DNA of 64,000 bases from VRUE01 sp963822295 (lineage in GTDB: Bacteria > Actinomycetota > Thermoleophilia > Solirubrobacterales > 70-9). Position 1 is the first letter of the stretch, and each line of letters begins with the position of its first letter. The position numbers and the translations under genes were made by a program. Shown in pieces: positions 36,993 to 45,981 of this stretch. The notes beneath the pieces are model-generated. The model saw only the letters and a list, made by a program, of their open reading frames with translations, made no database searches and was not told the origin of the DNA. The stretch is from contig CAWGHD010000002.1 in assembly GCA_963822295.1 (NCBI GenBank), forward strand, positions 1,426,001 to 1,490,000. The letters run 5' to 3'.

Positions 36993-37762
36993 GGGGCCGC
37001 CACCTCGATGTGGGAGCGGGAGAGCTCCTTGCGGCCGACCAGGGCCAGGTAGGCGTCCTCGAGGTTGGCGACGCCGTAGCGCTCGGCGAGCTCGGCGCTG
37101 GTGCCCAGGCCGACGATCTGGCCCTCGTTGATGAAGGCGATCCGGTCGCAGAGCTGCTCGGCCTCCTCGATGTAGTGCGTCGTCAGCAGGATCGAGGTCC
37201 CCTCCTCGTTGATCCGCTGCACGTAGTGCCAGAGCTCGAGCCGCAGCTCGACGTCGACGCCGGCGGTGGGCTCGTCGAGGATCAGCATCCGCGGCCGGTG
37301 CATCATCGCCCTGGCCAGGACCACGCGCCTTTTCATCCCCCCCGAGAGTGTCCGCGTGCGTTCGTCGCGCTTCTCGGTCAGCGAGAACGTCTCCAGCAGC
37401 TCCTTCGTCCGCTCGCGGCGCTCGCGCTTCGGCATCCCGAAGTACCCCGCGTGGTAGTCGAGCGTCTCCTCGACGGTGAGGAACCAGTCGAGGTTCACCT
37501 CCTGCGGCGCCAGCCCGACCGCCTGGCGCGCATCGCCGTAGTCCTTGCCGAGGGCGTCGTGGCCGAAGACCTCGATCGACCCGGACGTCACCTGCGCGAG
37601 GCCGGTCGTGCAGTGGATCAGCGTCGACTTGCCGGCCCCGTTGGGGCCGAGCAGGCCGAAGAGCTCACCGGGCTCGATCTCGAGCGAGACGCCGCGCAGC
37701 GCTTCCACGCCCGTCGGGTAGCGCTTGACCAGGTCCTTGATCTGTAGGGCGTTGTCGCTCAA
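36989..37762 (-). CDS. ABC-2 type transporter ATP-binding protein
   Basis: 257 residues. Walker A LLGPNGAGKSTLIHC (about residue 37), Q-loop GLAPQEVNLDWFLTVEETLD, signature RTLSGGMKRRVVLARAMMHR, Walker B MLILDEPTAGVDVELR, switch ILLTTHYIEEAEQLCDR. The DrrA/CcmA-like class powers ABC-2 exporters. Its stop overlaps the permease start by four bases, giving a two-gene operon. The export substrate cannot be inferred from neighbours. Confidence 0.92.
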   Translation of the reverse strand: MSDNALQIKDLVKRYPTGVEALRGVSLEIEPGELFGLLGPNGAGKSTLIHCTTGLAQVTSGSIEVFGHDALGKDYGDARQAVGLAPQEVNLDWFLTVEETLDYHAGYFGMPKRERRERTKELLETFSLTEKRDERTRTLSGGMKRRVVLARAMMHRPRMLILDEPTAGVDVELRLELWHYVQRINEEGTSILLTTHYIEEAEQLCDRIAFINEGQIVGLGTSAELAERYGVANLEDAYLALVGRKELSRSHIEVAAP

Positions 37763-37810
37763 ACCGGCCGCTAACCGTATTGGAGCGACCGTCTCGGCCG
37801 GCGCGGCGCC

Positions 37811-38664
37811 TCAGCCGCGGCGGGCGGCGCGGTTCAGTTCGCGGCCGAAGATCCGCATCGTCAGCTCGTAGGGCGGCGCGAACTTGCGCTGGACCCAGTG
37901 GCCGATGCGGACGTCGAGCGAGGTGTAGACCATGTAGCGGTCCTTCTCGATCCCCGTCGACGATCTTCTCGGCGACGTGCTCGGGGCTGACCGCGTGGCC
38001 CTCGAAGCGCTCGATCAGCTTCTTCATTCGCGGGCTCTCCCGGTCGACGCCGACGATCTCCACGGTGCCGACCAGCGGCGTCCTGACCGCCCCCGGGCAG
38101 ACCAGGCTGACGCCGATGCGGTGGCGGCGCAGGTCGAAGCGCAGGACCTCGGAGACGCCGCGCAGCCCGAACTTGCTGGCGCTGTAGGCGGCGTGCCAGG
38201 GCAGGCCGAAGAGCCCGGCGGCCGAGGAGACGTTGACGACGTGCCCGCCGCGGCCGGCCTCGATCATCGGCGGCACGAAGCACTCGAGCACGCTGATCGG
38301 GCCCATCAGGTTGACGTCGATCATCTGCTGCCAGTGCGCGGTGCTCGAGCCGCTCGATCGTCCCCCAGGTCGAGACCCCGGCGACGTTCATCACCACGTC
38401 CATGCTGCCGTGGGCGGCGTGGATCTCCTCCGCGAGGGTGACGACCGCCTCGTGGTCGGTGACGTCGGCGGCGGCCGCATGGCCGACCCTGCCCCCGCCT
38501 CGCGGATCTCCGTCGGCGACCTCCTCCAGGGCCTCGGCCTGGATGTCGGTCAGGAAGAGCTCGGCGCCCCGCGCGCGGCGGCGGCGAGCGCGGTCGCGCG
38601 CCCGATCCCGCTCGCGGCGCCGGTGATCAGGCAGCGCTTGCCGCGCAGATCGCGGCACGCTCAT
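37811..38664 (-). pseudogene. short-chain dehydrogenase, several frameshifts
   Basis: The SDR can be traced through about six one-base or two-base indels near 38650, 38565, 38510, 38490, 38335 and 37955. Pieces in order: RGKRCLITGAASGIGRATAL, GAELFLTDIQAEALEEVA, VMNVAGVSTWGTIERLEH, MIDVNLMGPISVLECFVPPM, HVVNVSSAAGLFGLPWHAAY with SASKFG (catalytic Tyr/Lys), LVCPGAVRTPLV, and the end HWVQRKFAPPYELTMRIFGR. The full length would be about 280 residues. ATG 38664 continues the frame of the upstream CMD domain, so the two may be one fusion protein. Confidence 0.72.
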
Positions 38665-39217
38665 CGCCCGGGCCGCGACGTCGGGCTCGACCTCGAGCGT
38701 GTTGAGGGTCATCGCCAGCATCTCGTAGTGGCCGACCAGCATGCAGAGCTCGATCAGCCTGACCTCGTCGAGCTCCCCGCTCAACTCTCGCCCAGAGCTC
38801 GTCGCCGATCCGACCGCGGTCGTGCAGCTCGTCGGCGGCGGCGAGCAGGAGCGCCCGGCGCTCCGACCAGCCGGACGCGCCCGGACCCTCGCGCACCCGG
38901 GCGATCTCCTCGTCGCCGAGCCCGGCGCGACGGCCCATCCGCTCGTGGTGGCTCCACTCGTACTCGCACCCGGTGTTGTGGGCGACGCGGAGGATCAGCA
39001 GCTCGGTCTCGTCGCGGGGCAGCTTGCCGCCGGGCATCAGCGCGCCGGCGAACCAGAGCCAGCGGCGGAAGAGGCGCCGGTGGCGGCCGAGGGTGGTGAA
39101 GATGTGCGGCGGGTGGCCGCGGGTGGCGAGACCCGCCGCCCTGGCGATCCCGGTGTTGAGAAGCCCGATCTCCCGCCTGCCGCCCGGGGCGATGCGGGGT
39201 TTCCGCTCGGCTGCCAT
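38665..39217 (-). pseudogene. carboxymuconolactone decarboxylase-family protein, one frameshift
   Basis: From ATG 39217 (MAAERKPRIAPGGRREIGLL) the protein shows the CMD/AhpD-like fold: FTTLGRHRRLFRRWLWFAGA, LPRDETELLILRVAHNTGCE and YEWSHHERMGRRAGLGDEEI. After an extra base near 38790 it continues LDEVRLIELCMLVGHYEMLA with MTLNTLEVEPDVAARA. Only one Cys precedes the conserved His cluster (GCEYEWSHH), so a CxxC peroxidase activity is unlikely. There is no stop before ATG 38664 of the SDR, suggesting a CMD-SDR fusion. Confidence 0.72.
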
Positions 39218-39273
39218 CGCCCGACCGTAGCCGAGAGCCGCGGGACCGGCCGAGGGCTTAGCTTGGGAGCGTG

Positions 39274-40590
39274 TTAAGGGCCAGGCGCCCGGACGATCCG
39301 GAACGAGCGTTTGGCGGGCGTCGGGTCGACCTGCCCCGCGAGCACGGCTCGCACCTCGAAGCGGTAGCGACCGGGGCCCAGCCGGTAGCGCTTCGGCGAG
39401 CTGCAGCCTTTGAAGGCCGGGAGTTTGACGGCCAGCGCCTTTCGTTTTTTCGGCACGGGGACTTTCACGATGCGCACCAGGCGGCATTCGAACGTCGCGC
39501 CGGCGCTGGGAGAGCTGAAGCGGAATTTGACCCTCTTCCGTTTCCCTTTCGCCGTCACCTTCCCCTTCGGCCCGCCGTCGATCTTTGTCTCCGGCGCAGC
39601 CGGAGGCGGCGGCCCCTTGATCCCGTTCGAGGGCGGTTCCAGGCCGCTGACGCGGCCGACTTTCTGCGATTTCTGCAGGGTCACCCAGAGGGTGTGGCCG
39701 GGGCCGCCGGCGATCTGGCGCGGGCCGGATTCGGGGGCGAAGCCTTTGAGCTCCGTGGATTTGTTGTCCGGCGCCAGGCGGATCAGGCTGTCGGTCGTGA
39801 ACTGCGCGATCCAGAAGGCGGAGTCGGAGCCGGGCGTGACCCCGAACGGGTCGGTCTGGGCCTCGGTCCGCAGCGGCGGCCCGGGAGGGGTCAGCAGCCC
39901 GTAGGTCTCCGGGTTGGCTCCCGGTTCGGTGAAGGCGAGGATGCCGCTCGACCCGCCGGCGACGCCCTGGCTGCTCCCGTTGAGTTTGACTTCGGAGATG
40001 ACCGGCGGGTCGGCGGTCGAGGCGATCAGTATCCGCGGCGTCCCGGCATCGGCGACCACAAGGCCGCTCCCGAACACGTCGATGTCGCGCGGGCCGAGGC
40101 CGGCGACGGCGAAGGATTTATTTTCGGCCGGGTTGGCCGGGTTGATCCGCACCAGGTTCCCTTCCGTCGCCACCCAGAGGTTGCCGTCGGGGCCGAGCGC
40201 GATCGAGTGGAAACCCATGATCGTCGCGATCCCCGTCGCCTGAAAAGTCCCCTCCGGATCGGCGGCGTCGAAACTGATCACGCCGCCGCCCCTTGTGATC
40301 CAGATTTTCCCGTTCGGCCCCGCCGCGATCCCCTTCGCGGTCACCGCATCGATGTCGTATTCGGTCACGGCGCCCGCGGGCGTGATCCTGACGACGTCTT
40401 TGTCCGGCGTGTTGGCGGTCATCCACATGTTCCCGTCGGGCCCGACGGCGATCTTGTTGTTCGTGTCGAATTCGGAGGCGATCGGGAATTCGCCGTCGAC
40501 GGTCGGGACCGCGGCGGCGGGCTGCGGGACGAGCAGGGCCGCGGCGAGCGCTCCCAGGACAACGCCGCGCTTGACGATCGGGTGCAGCAC
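39274..40590 (-). CDS. secreted Vgb-like beta-propeller protein with C-terminal Ig-like domain
   Basis: 438 residues from GTG 40590. Signal peptide (VKRGVVLGALAAALLVPQPAAA), then about six propeller blades with repeating IAVGPDGNMWMTAN, IAAGPNGKIWITRGGG and IALGPDGNLWVATEGN, the virginiamycin B lyase-like/streptogramin lyase pattern. A Pro-rich linker leads to an Ig-like module with AGATFECRLVRI and YRLGPGRYRFEVRAV ending VDPTPAKRSFRI. That end module recurs in three more places in this window. Role probably binding at the cell surface; lyase activity is not supported by location. Confidence 0.8.
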   Translation of the reverse strand: MLHPIVKRGVVLGALAAALLVPQPAAAVPTVDGEFPIASEFDTNNKIAVGPDGNMWMTANTPDKDVVRITPAGAVTEYDIDAVTAKGIAAGPNGKIWITRGGGVISFDAADPEGTFQATGIATIMGFHSIALGPDGNLWVATEGNLVRINPANPAENKSFAVAGLGPRDIDVFGSGLVVADAGTPRILIASTADPPVISEVKLNGSSQGVAGGSSGILAFTEPGANPETYGLLTPPGPPLRTEAQTDPFGVTPGSDSAFWIAQFTTDSLIRLAPDNKSTELKGFAPESGPRQIAGGPGHTLWVTLQKSQKVGRVSGLEPPSNGIKGPPPPAAPETKIDGGPKGKVTAKGKRKRVKFRFSSPSAGATFECRLVRIVKVPVPKKRKALAVKLPAFKGCSSPKRYRLGPGRYRFEVRAVLAGQVDPTPAKRSFRIVRAPGP

Positions 40591-40609
40591 GGCAATTAGT
40601 CTAGACCCG

Positions 40610-41476
40610 GTGAGCGCGCCCCTGCTCGTCGTGGACACCCCTTCGATGCTCTTCCGGGCCTTCTACGCGCTGCCGAAAACGATCGTCGGGCCGGACGGGA
40701 CGCCCGTCAACGCCCTGCTCGGGGCGGCCAACCTGATCCTGCGCGAGGTCGAAGCGCACGAGCCGCGAGCGGTCGTCCTCTGCTTCGGGCCCGACGCCGC
40801 CTCCTACCGGACCGAGCTCTATCCGGCCTACCACGCCGACCGTCCCGAGGTTCCCGACCAGCTCTCGCCCCAGTGGGCCGACTGCCGCGCCTTCTTCGAG
40901 GCCTTCGGCTGGACCGTGAGCGCCAGCGAGGACCTCGAGGCCGACGACCTGCTCGGCACCTACGCCCGGCGCGAGGCCGCCAAGCGGGGCGGCCGGGCGC
41001 TGATCCTGACCGGCGACCGCGACATGTACCAGTGCGCCACCGACGCGGTCACGGTGCTCTACGTGCGCACCGGCGGCAAAGGCGCCGAGCAGGTGACGCC
41101 GGACGGCGTGCGCGAGCGTTACGGGATCGACCCGGAGCAGGTCCCCGACTTCATCGCCCTGCGCGGCGACCCCTCGGACGGCCTGCCCGGCGCGAAGGGC
41201 GTCGGCGCCAAGACGGCCGCCGACCTCCTGGGCAGGCACGGAGACCTCGAGACCCTGCTCGACAACGCGATCCGCGAGAGGAGGCCGAAGCTGCGCGACG
41301 CCCTGATCGGCCAGCGCGAGGAGCTGCTCGCCTTCAAGGACATCGCGACGCTGCGCGACGCCGGGGTGGAGCCTCCGCCGGACCGCGGGACCGATTGGGA
41401 GGGGGCGGCGAAGGCCGCGCTCGAACGCGGGATGCGCAACCTCGCCGAGCGGATGATCGAGATGGGGCAGAGGTGA
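40610..41476 (+). CDS. 5'-3' exonuclease (Pol I N-terminal/FEN-like)
   Basis: 288 residues from GTG 40610. PIN-like motifs: LLVVDTPSMLFRAFYAL, YRTELYPAYHADRPEVPDQL, EDLEADDLLGTYARREA, LILTGDRDMYQCATDAVTVL. The helix-hairpin-helix part has IALRGDPSDGLPGAKGVGAK and TAADLLGRHGDLETLLDN. No polymerase domain follows, so it is a stand-alone flap/5' nuclease working in RNA-primer removal or repair. The acidic metal-binding residues appear intact. Its stop overlaps the carbonic anhydrase start (GTGA). Confidence 0.9.
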   Translation: MSAPLLVVDTPSMLFRAFYALPKTIVGPDGTPVNALLGAANLILREVEAHEPRAVVLCFGPDAASYRTELYPAYHADRPEVPDQLSPQWADCRAFFEAFGWTVSASEDLEADDLLGTYARREAAKRGGRALILTGDRDMYQCATDAVTVLYVRTGGKGAEQVTPDGVRERYGIDPEQVPDFIALRGDPSDGLPGAKGVGAKTAADLLGRHGDLETLLDNAIRERRPKLRDALIGQREELLAFKDIATLRDAGVEPPPDRGTDWEGAAKAALERGMRNLAERMIEMGQR

Positions 41477-41853
41477 CCGGGCTGGGCCCCCGCCCGCGCA
41501 GGAAGCTCGCCGTGCTCGCCTGCATGGACGCCCGCATCGACGTCTTCTCACTGCTCGGCCTCGAGCGCGGCGACGCCCACATCGTCCGCAACGCGGGCGG
41601 CCTCGTCACCGACGACGCATTGCGCTCGCTGAGCGCCTCCCAGCGCCTGCTCGGCACCGAGGAGATCGTCGTCATCATGCACCGCGACTGCGGCATCGAG
41701 GGACGGCCGGAGTTCGGCGGCTTCGAGAACCTCGAGACCGCCCTTCGCGACGGGCTCAGGCGCCTGCGGACGAGCCCCGAGCTCGTCGCCCGCGACCGGG
41801 TCCGCGGCGTTATCTACGACCCGGACACGGGAGAGCTCACCGACGCCGGCTAA
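41473..41853 (+). CDS. beta-carbonic anhydrase-like protein
   Basis: 126 residues from GTG 41473. Zinc-site motifs: LACMDARIDVFSLLGL (Cys-x-Asp-Arg-type), HIVRNAGGLVTDDALRSLSA, and MHRDCGIEG with His and Cys. It is shorter than canonical beta enzymes, missing the N-terminal arm, like the small Rv1284-type class. Function: CO2/bicarbonate interconversion in the cytoplasm, if active. Translation is coupled to the exonuclease by GTGA; no functional link is obvious. Confidence 0.86.
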   Translation: MTGLGPRPRRKLAVLACMDARIDVFSLLGLERGDAHIVRNAGGLVTDDALRSLSASQRLLGTEEIVVIMHRDCGIEGRPEFGGFENLETALRDGLRRLRTSPELVARDRVRGVIYDPDTGELTDAG

Positions 41854-41862
41854 ACGGCGCAT

Positions 41863-41897
41863 GTCGCTTTTGTTCGGATATGCCGAACAAAAGCGAC
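41863..41897. terminator. perfect 15-bp hairpin between convergent genes
   Basis: Arms 41863-41877 and 41883-41897 are exactly complementary around the five-base loop ATATG. The left arm is GTCGCTTTTGTTCGG. It sits ten bases after the carbonic anhydrase stop and its last base is the first base of the convergent reductase's stop codon, the position of a bidirectional terminator. No T-run follows either side, so the T4/A4 tracts within the stem may serve instead. It shares design with the palindrome at 21752-21790. Confidence 0.6.
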
Positions 41898-42541
41898 TAG
41901 GCGAAGCGGTAGCGGAGGTGGGTGACGTCGGGGGCGTCGATCGCCTCGACGAGCTCGACCTCTCGCGGCGAGGAGGCGACATCCTCGAATAGCCGCTCCC
42001 CCGCACCGAGGATCATCGGGGCCACGTTCAGCGTCATCTGGTCGACGAGGCCGGCCGCCAGGTACTGGTTGCAGGCGTCGGCGCCGCCCATGAGCGCGAC
42101 GTCCTTGTCGCCGGCCGCCTCCCGGGCCCGCTCGAGGGCCGGCTCGATCCCCTCGGTGACGAAGTGAAAGGTCGTCCCGCCCTCCATCTCGAGCGGTTCG
42201 CGCTCGTGGTGGGTGAGGACGAAGACCGGGTGGTGGTAGGGCGGGTCGTCTCCCCACCACCCCTTCCAGGGCGGGTCCTGCGGCCAGGGCCCGGGCCCGC
42301 CGCCGAACATGTTGCGGCCCATGATCGAGGCGCCGACGTTCTCGAACATCGCTTCGACGACCTCTGAGCTGGCATTCCGCTCACCGGCCTCGCGGCCGTG
42401 CGAGGCCTGCCAGGCGTCGGTCTTGAACGCCCACCGGTGCAGCTCCTCGCCGCCTTCGCCGAGCGGGTCCTCCTCGCTCTGGTTCGGCCCGGCGACATAG
42501 CCGTCGATCGAGACCGAGATCTGGAGGCGAAGATTGCTCAC
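41897..42541 (-). CDS. dihydrofolate reductase-like (RibD C-terminal) protein
   Basis: 214 residues. N-terminal LRLQISVSIDGYVAGPNQSE is the standard strand-helix start of the RibD_C/DHFR-like family in actinobacteria. Further pieces: ASIMGRNMFGGGPGPWP, PVFVLTHHEREPLEMEGGTT, the NADPH-binding DVALMGGADACNQYLAAGLV, and DQMTLNVAPMILGAGERLF. Probably an NADPH-dependent reductase of unknown substrate. True folate reduction is unlikely because the folate-binding Asp context is lacking. Confidence 0.86.
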   Translation of the reverse strand: MSNLRLQISVSIDGYVAGPNQSEEDPLGEGGEELHRWAFKTDAWQASHGREAGERNASSEVVEAMFENVGASIMGRNMFGGGPGPWPQDPPWKGWWGDDPPYHHPVFVLTHHEREPLEMEGGTTFHFVTEGIEPALERAREAAGDKDVALMGGADACNQYLAAGLVDQMTLNVAPMILGAGERLFEDVASSPREVELVEAIDAPDVTHLRYRFA

Positions 42542-42566
42542 GCCCCGACCAGGTTAGGGAACCGGC

Positions 42567-43607
42567 CTAGGCGACGGTCCAGGTGTCGCCCGAGCGCAGG
42601 AGCTCGTCGACGTCGGCGAGAGTGGCGCCGGCGTGGGCGGGTGCCAGCTCCTGCTGGCGGCCGGCGCCGTAGACCGGGCGCTTGACGTCGCGCAGGACGC
42701 CGAGCGGTGTCGGCCCCACCGGCGCTTCCGCGAGCCGGGCCAGGGCCGTCGCGTAGCTCGGGTCGGCGCGGTGGGAGTCGTGGACGACGATCGCGTCCTC
42801 GCCGACATCGGCGACCTTGACGACGGCGAGGCTGCCGTCGGCCTCGCGGATCACGCAGCGCTCGTTCTCGGCGCCGAAGCGGATCGGCTCGCCGTGCTCG
42901 AGGTGGATCTGGTTCGGACGGCCCTCCTTGCCGCGCACCGCATCGAAGGCGCCGTCGTTGAAGACGTTGCAGTTCTGGTAGATCTCGACGAAGGCCGAGC
43001 CCTCGTGTTCGGCGGCGGCGCGCACGGTGGCGGCCAGGTGCTTCTTCTCGACGTCGACCGTGCGGGCGACGAACGAGGCCTCGGCGCCCAGCGCCAGGGC
43101 GGCGGGGTTGAACGGATGGTCCTCGGAGCCGAAGGGCGTGGACTTGGTGATCTTGCCCTTCTCGCTGGTCGGCGAGTACTGGCCCTTGGTGAGGCCGTAG
43201 ATCTGGTTGTTGAAGAGCAGCAGCTTGATCGGCACGTTGCGGCGCAGGGCGTGGATCAGGTGGTTGCCGCCGATCGAGAGCGCGTCGCCGTCACCGCTCA
43301 CTACCCAGACCGAGAGGTCGTCGCGGGCGGTCGCGATCCCGGTCGCCAGGGCCAGCGCCCGGCCATGGATGCCGTGCATCCCGTAGGTGTCCATGTAATA
43401 GACGAAGCGCCCGGCGCAGCCGATCCCCGAGATGAAGACCGTCTTCTCCGGCGGCACACCGAGTTCCGGCATCAGCGCCTGGACGCTGGCGAGGATCGCG
43501 TAGTCGCCGCAGCCCGGGCACCAGCGCGTCTCCTGGTCGGACTGGAAGTCCTTCTTGGTCAGCATCGGCAGCGCCGAGCCGCCGTTGGAAGATCCGTTCT
43601 CGCTCAT
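42567..43607 (-). CDS. korB: 2-oxoacid:ferredoxin oxidoreductase subunit beta
   Basis: 346 residues from ATG 43607. TPP-dependent motifs: RWCPGCGDYAILASVQALMP, ISGIGCAGRFVYYMDTYGMH, SVWVVSGDGDALSIGGNHLI with the GDG Mg/TPP site, and LLLFNNQIYGLTKGQYSPTS. It pairs with the overlapping alpha subunit (ATGA) to convert 2-oxoglutarate or pyruvate to acyl-CoA with reduction of ferredoxin. Four cysteines could bind an iron-sulfur cluster. The mycobacterial KorAB assignment is by similarity; substrate choice cannot be proven. Confidence 0.9.
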   Translation of the reverse strand: MSENGSSNGGSALPMLTKKDFQSDQETRWCPGCGDYAILASVQALMPELGVPPEKTVFISGIGCAGRFVYYMDTYGMHGIHGRALALATGIATARDDLSVWVVSGDGDALSIGGNHLIHALRRNVPIKLLLFNNQIYGLTKGQYSPTSEKGKITKSTPFGSEDHPFNPAALALGAEASFVARTVDVEKKHLAATVRAAAEHEGSAFVEIYQNCNVFNDGAFDAVRGKEGRPNQIHLEHGEPIRFGAENERCVIREADGSLAVVKVADVGEDAIVVHDSHRADPSYATALARLAEAPVGPTPLGVLRDVKRPVYGAGRQQELAPAHAGATLADVDELLRSGDTWTVA

Positions 43608-45443
43608 GGCAGCACCTCCAGGATCGCACCCTCGAGCTCCTCGGCGAAGATCGGCAGGCCCTCCATTTTGTTGTAGCCGGTCGCGTCGACCAGGAAGCGG
43701 CCGCGGATGATCCCGAGCAGCTGGCCCGTGTTGACCTCGGGGATCAGCACCTTCGGGAAGGCGCGCACGACCTCGCCGGTGTTGCGCGGCAGCGGGTCGA
43801 GGTGGCGAAGATGGGCGGTCGCAACCGGGATCTCCCGTTCGCGGATCCGCCGCGCCGCCGCCTGCACGACGCCGTAGGTGGACCCCCAGCCGAGCACGAG
43901 CAGCTCCGCGCCCTCGTCGGCCTCGACCTCGAGCTCGGGCATCTCCTCGGCGAGCTTCTCCAGCTTCTTGGCGCGCAGCTCGGTCATCAGCGCGTGGTTG
44001 GCGGCGTCGTAGCTGATGTTGCCGCTGCCGTTGTCCTTCTCGAGGCCGCCGATCCGGTGCTGGAGGCCCGGCGTGCCCGGGATCGCCCAGGGGCGCGCGC
44101 CGCTCTCGTCGCGCAGATAGGGCAGGAACTCGTCGCCGGCGTTCGGCTTCTGCGCGAAGTCGGGGTCGATCTCCGGCAGGTCGGCCGAGTCGGGGATCTT
44201 CCAGGGCTCCGAGGAGTTGGCCAGGAAGGTGTCGCTGAGCAGGATCACCGGGGTCCGGTAGCGGACCGCGACGCGCACCGCCTCGACCGCGCAGTCGAAG
44301 CAGTCGGCGGGGGTGGCGGCGGCGATCACCGGCAGCGGCGACTCGCCGTGGCGACCGTGCAGGGCCATCAGCAGGTCGGTCTGCTCGGTTTTGGTCGGCA
44401 TCCCGGTCGAGGGCCCGGCGCGCTGGACGTCGACGATCACCAGCGGCAGCTCGAGCATCGCGGCGAGGCCGATCGTCTCCGCCTTCAGGTCCATGCCCGG
44501 GCCGCTGGTCGCGGTGATCCCGAGGTGGCCGGCGAAGGCGGCGCCGAGCGCCATGTTGACGGCGGCGATCTCGTCCTCGGCCTGGACCGTGTGGACGCCG
44601 AAGTTGTCGTGCCGCGCGAGGTGGTGGAGGAGCTCGGAGGCGGGGGTGATCGGGTAGGTGGCGAAGAACGGCTGCAGGCCGCTCTTGACGCTGGCGGCGA
44701 TCAGGCCGAGCGCCAGGGCCTGGGCGCCGTCGACGTTGCGGTACTCGCCGGCGTCGAGCGGCGCCGGCTCGACGTCGATCGGGGTGACCGAGATCTCGGT
44801 GGTCTCGCCGAAGTTGTAGCCGGCTTTGAAGGCGGCGACGTTGGCGTCGCGGATCGCCGGCTTCTTGGCGAATTTCGCCTCCAGCCAGGAGATCGACGGC
44901 TCCGGCGGGCGCCCGTACATCCAGGAGACGAGCCCGAGCGCGAAGACGTTCTTGGTGCGCTGTCCCTCGGCCGGCTTGAGGCCCTCGATCCCCTCGGTCG
45001 CCCGCGTCGCGATCGAGCGTCATCGGCACCTGGAAGACCTGGTAGCCGTCGACCGTGCCGTCGTCGAGCGGGTTCTCCTCGTAGCCCGCCTTGCGCAGGT
45101 TGTTGTCGGTGAAGGCGTCCTCGTTGACGATCAGCGTGCCGCCCGACTCGAGCGCCGCGAGGTTCGATTTCAGCGCCGCCGGGTTCATCGCGACCAGCGT
45201 GTTGGGGTGGTCCCCCGGGGTGAGGATGTCGCGCGAGGCGAAGTGGATCTGGAAGGCGGAGACCCCGTGCGGGGTTCCGGCCGGCGCGCGGATCTCGGCC
45301 GGGAAGTCGGGAAGGGTCGAGAGGTCGTTGCCGACCTGGGCCGTGGCGGCGGTGAAGCGGCCGCCGACCAGCTGCATGCCATCGCCTGAATCCCCGGCGA
45401 ACCGGACGATGACCCTTTCTTGCTTCTTCCCCGTCGTTGCCAC
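43604..45443 (-). pseudogene. korA: 2-oxoacid:ferredoxin oxidoreductase subunit alpha (gamma-alpha fusion), one frameshift
   Basis: From GTG 45443 (ATTGKKQERVIVRFAGDSGD) the gamma domain runs about 140 residues (GRFTAATAQVGNDLSTLPDF, LVAMNPAALKSNLAALESGG). One extra base near 45017 shifts the frame, which resumes ATRATEGIEGLKPAEGQR and VFALGLVSWMYGRPPEPS. The alpha domain follows: FFATYPITPASELLHHLARH, EDEIAAVNMALGAAFAGHLG, TSGPGMDLKAETIGLA. Corrected length is 612 residues, normal for KorA. All sites are intact, so a consensus error is likely. Confidence 0.86.
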
Positions 45444-45556
45444 GTTTCGCCGGCGCCTCAGCCGGCCGATAGACGACGGTAGCACTCCCGCAACACGGCT
45501 GAGCCGGACCCCGTTAGAGGACGGTTACGAGCGCGTGGGGACCGCGTAGCGATACG

Positions 45557-45961
45557 GTGCCGCCCCTCATGGCGTGGGTCGAGATATTTGCCGTCTTCGT
45601 GGTCTCTCATCTGGTCGGCGACTTCCTGCTCCAAACCGACCTTCAGGCTATGCGCAAGCGCGGCGGACTCGGCGGCGGCGAGTCCACCCTCGGGCTGGTC
45701 TCCCACACGGTCACCTACACGCTCGCCTTCGTCCCGGCCCTGATCTGGATCGCCGGCGACATCGGGGTCCCCGAGACGCTCGGCGTCGCCGCCCTGATCG
45801 CCTTCCCCCACATGCTCCAGGACGACGGCAGGATCCTGGACGCCTACATGCGGCGGGTGAAGGGGGTCGAGCCGCAGGTGGGCAGCACGCTGCTGCTCGC
45901 GGTCGACCAATCCTGGCATCTGTTCGCTCTCTTCCTCGTCGCTTTGCTGGTCGGCAACTGA
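45557..45961 (+). CDS. DUF3307 membrane protein
   Basis: 134 residues from GTG 45557 (ATG 45569 is possible). The family motif SHLVGDFLLQTDLQAMRKRG is followed by SHTVTYTLAFVPALIWIAG with a conserved His, and a C-terminal VDQSWHLFALFLVALLVGN carrying another conserved Asp/His set. Three or four membrane helices. Function unknown; polar residues in the membrane suggest metal binding or transport. It precedes the NHL gene by 20 bases and could be the first gene of that transcript. Confidence 0.82.
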   Translation: MPPLMAWVEIFAVFVVSHLVGDFLLQTDLQAMRKRGGLGGGESTLGLVSHTVTYTLAFVPALIWIAGDIGVPETLGVAALIAFPHMLQDDGRILDAYMRRVKGVEPQVGSTLLLAVDQSWHLFALFLVALLVGN

Positions 45962-45981
45962 GCCGGTAGGCTCGGCCGGGG

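Noticed and set aside
39274..40590. Virginiamycin B lyase resistance gene
   Set aside because: The propeller repeats match the fold, but the protein is secreted and carries an extra surface domain; catalytic His residues are not in the expected positions.
41897..42541. Functional dihydrofolate reductase for folate metabolism
   Set aside because: Sequence fits the RibD_C-like actinobacterial reductase group; folate-binding residues are not recognisable.
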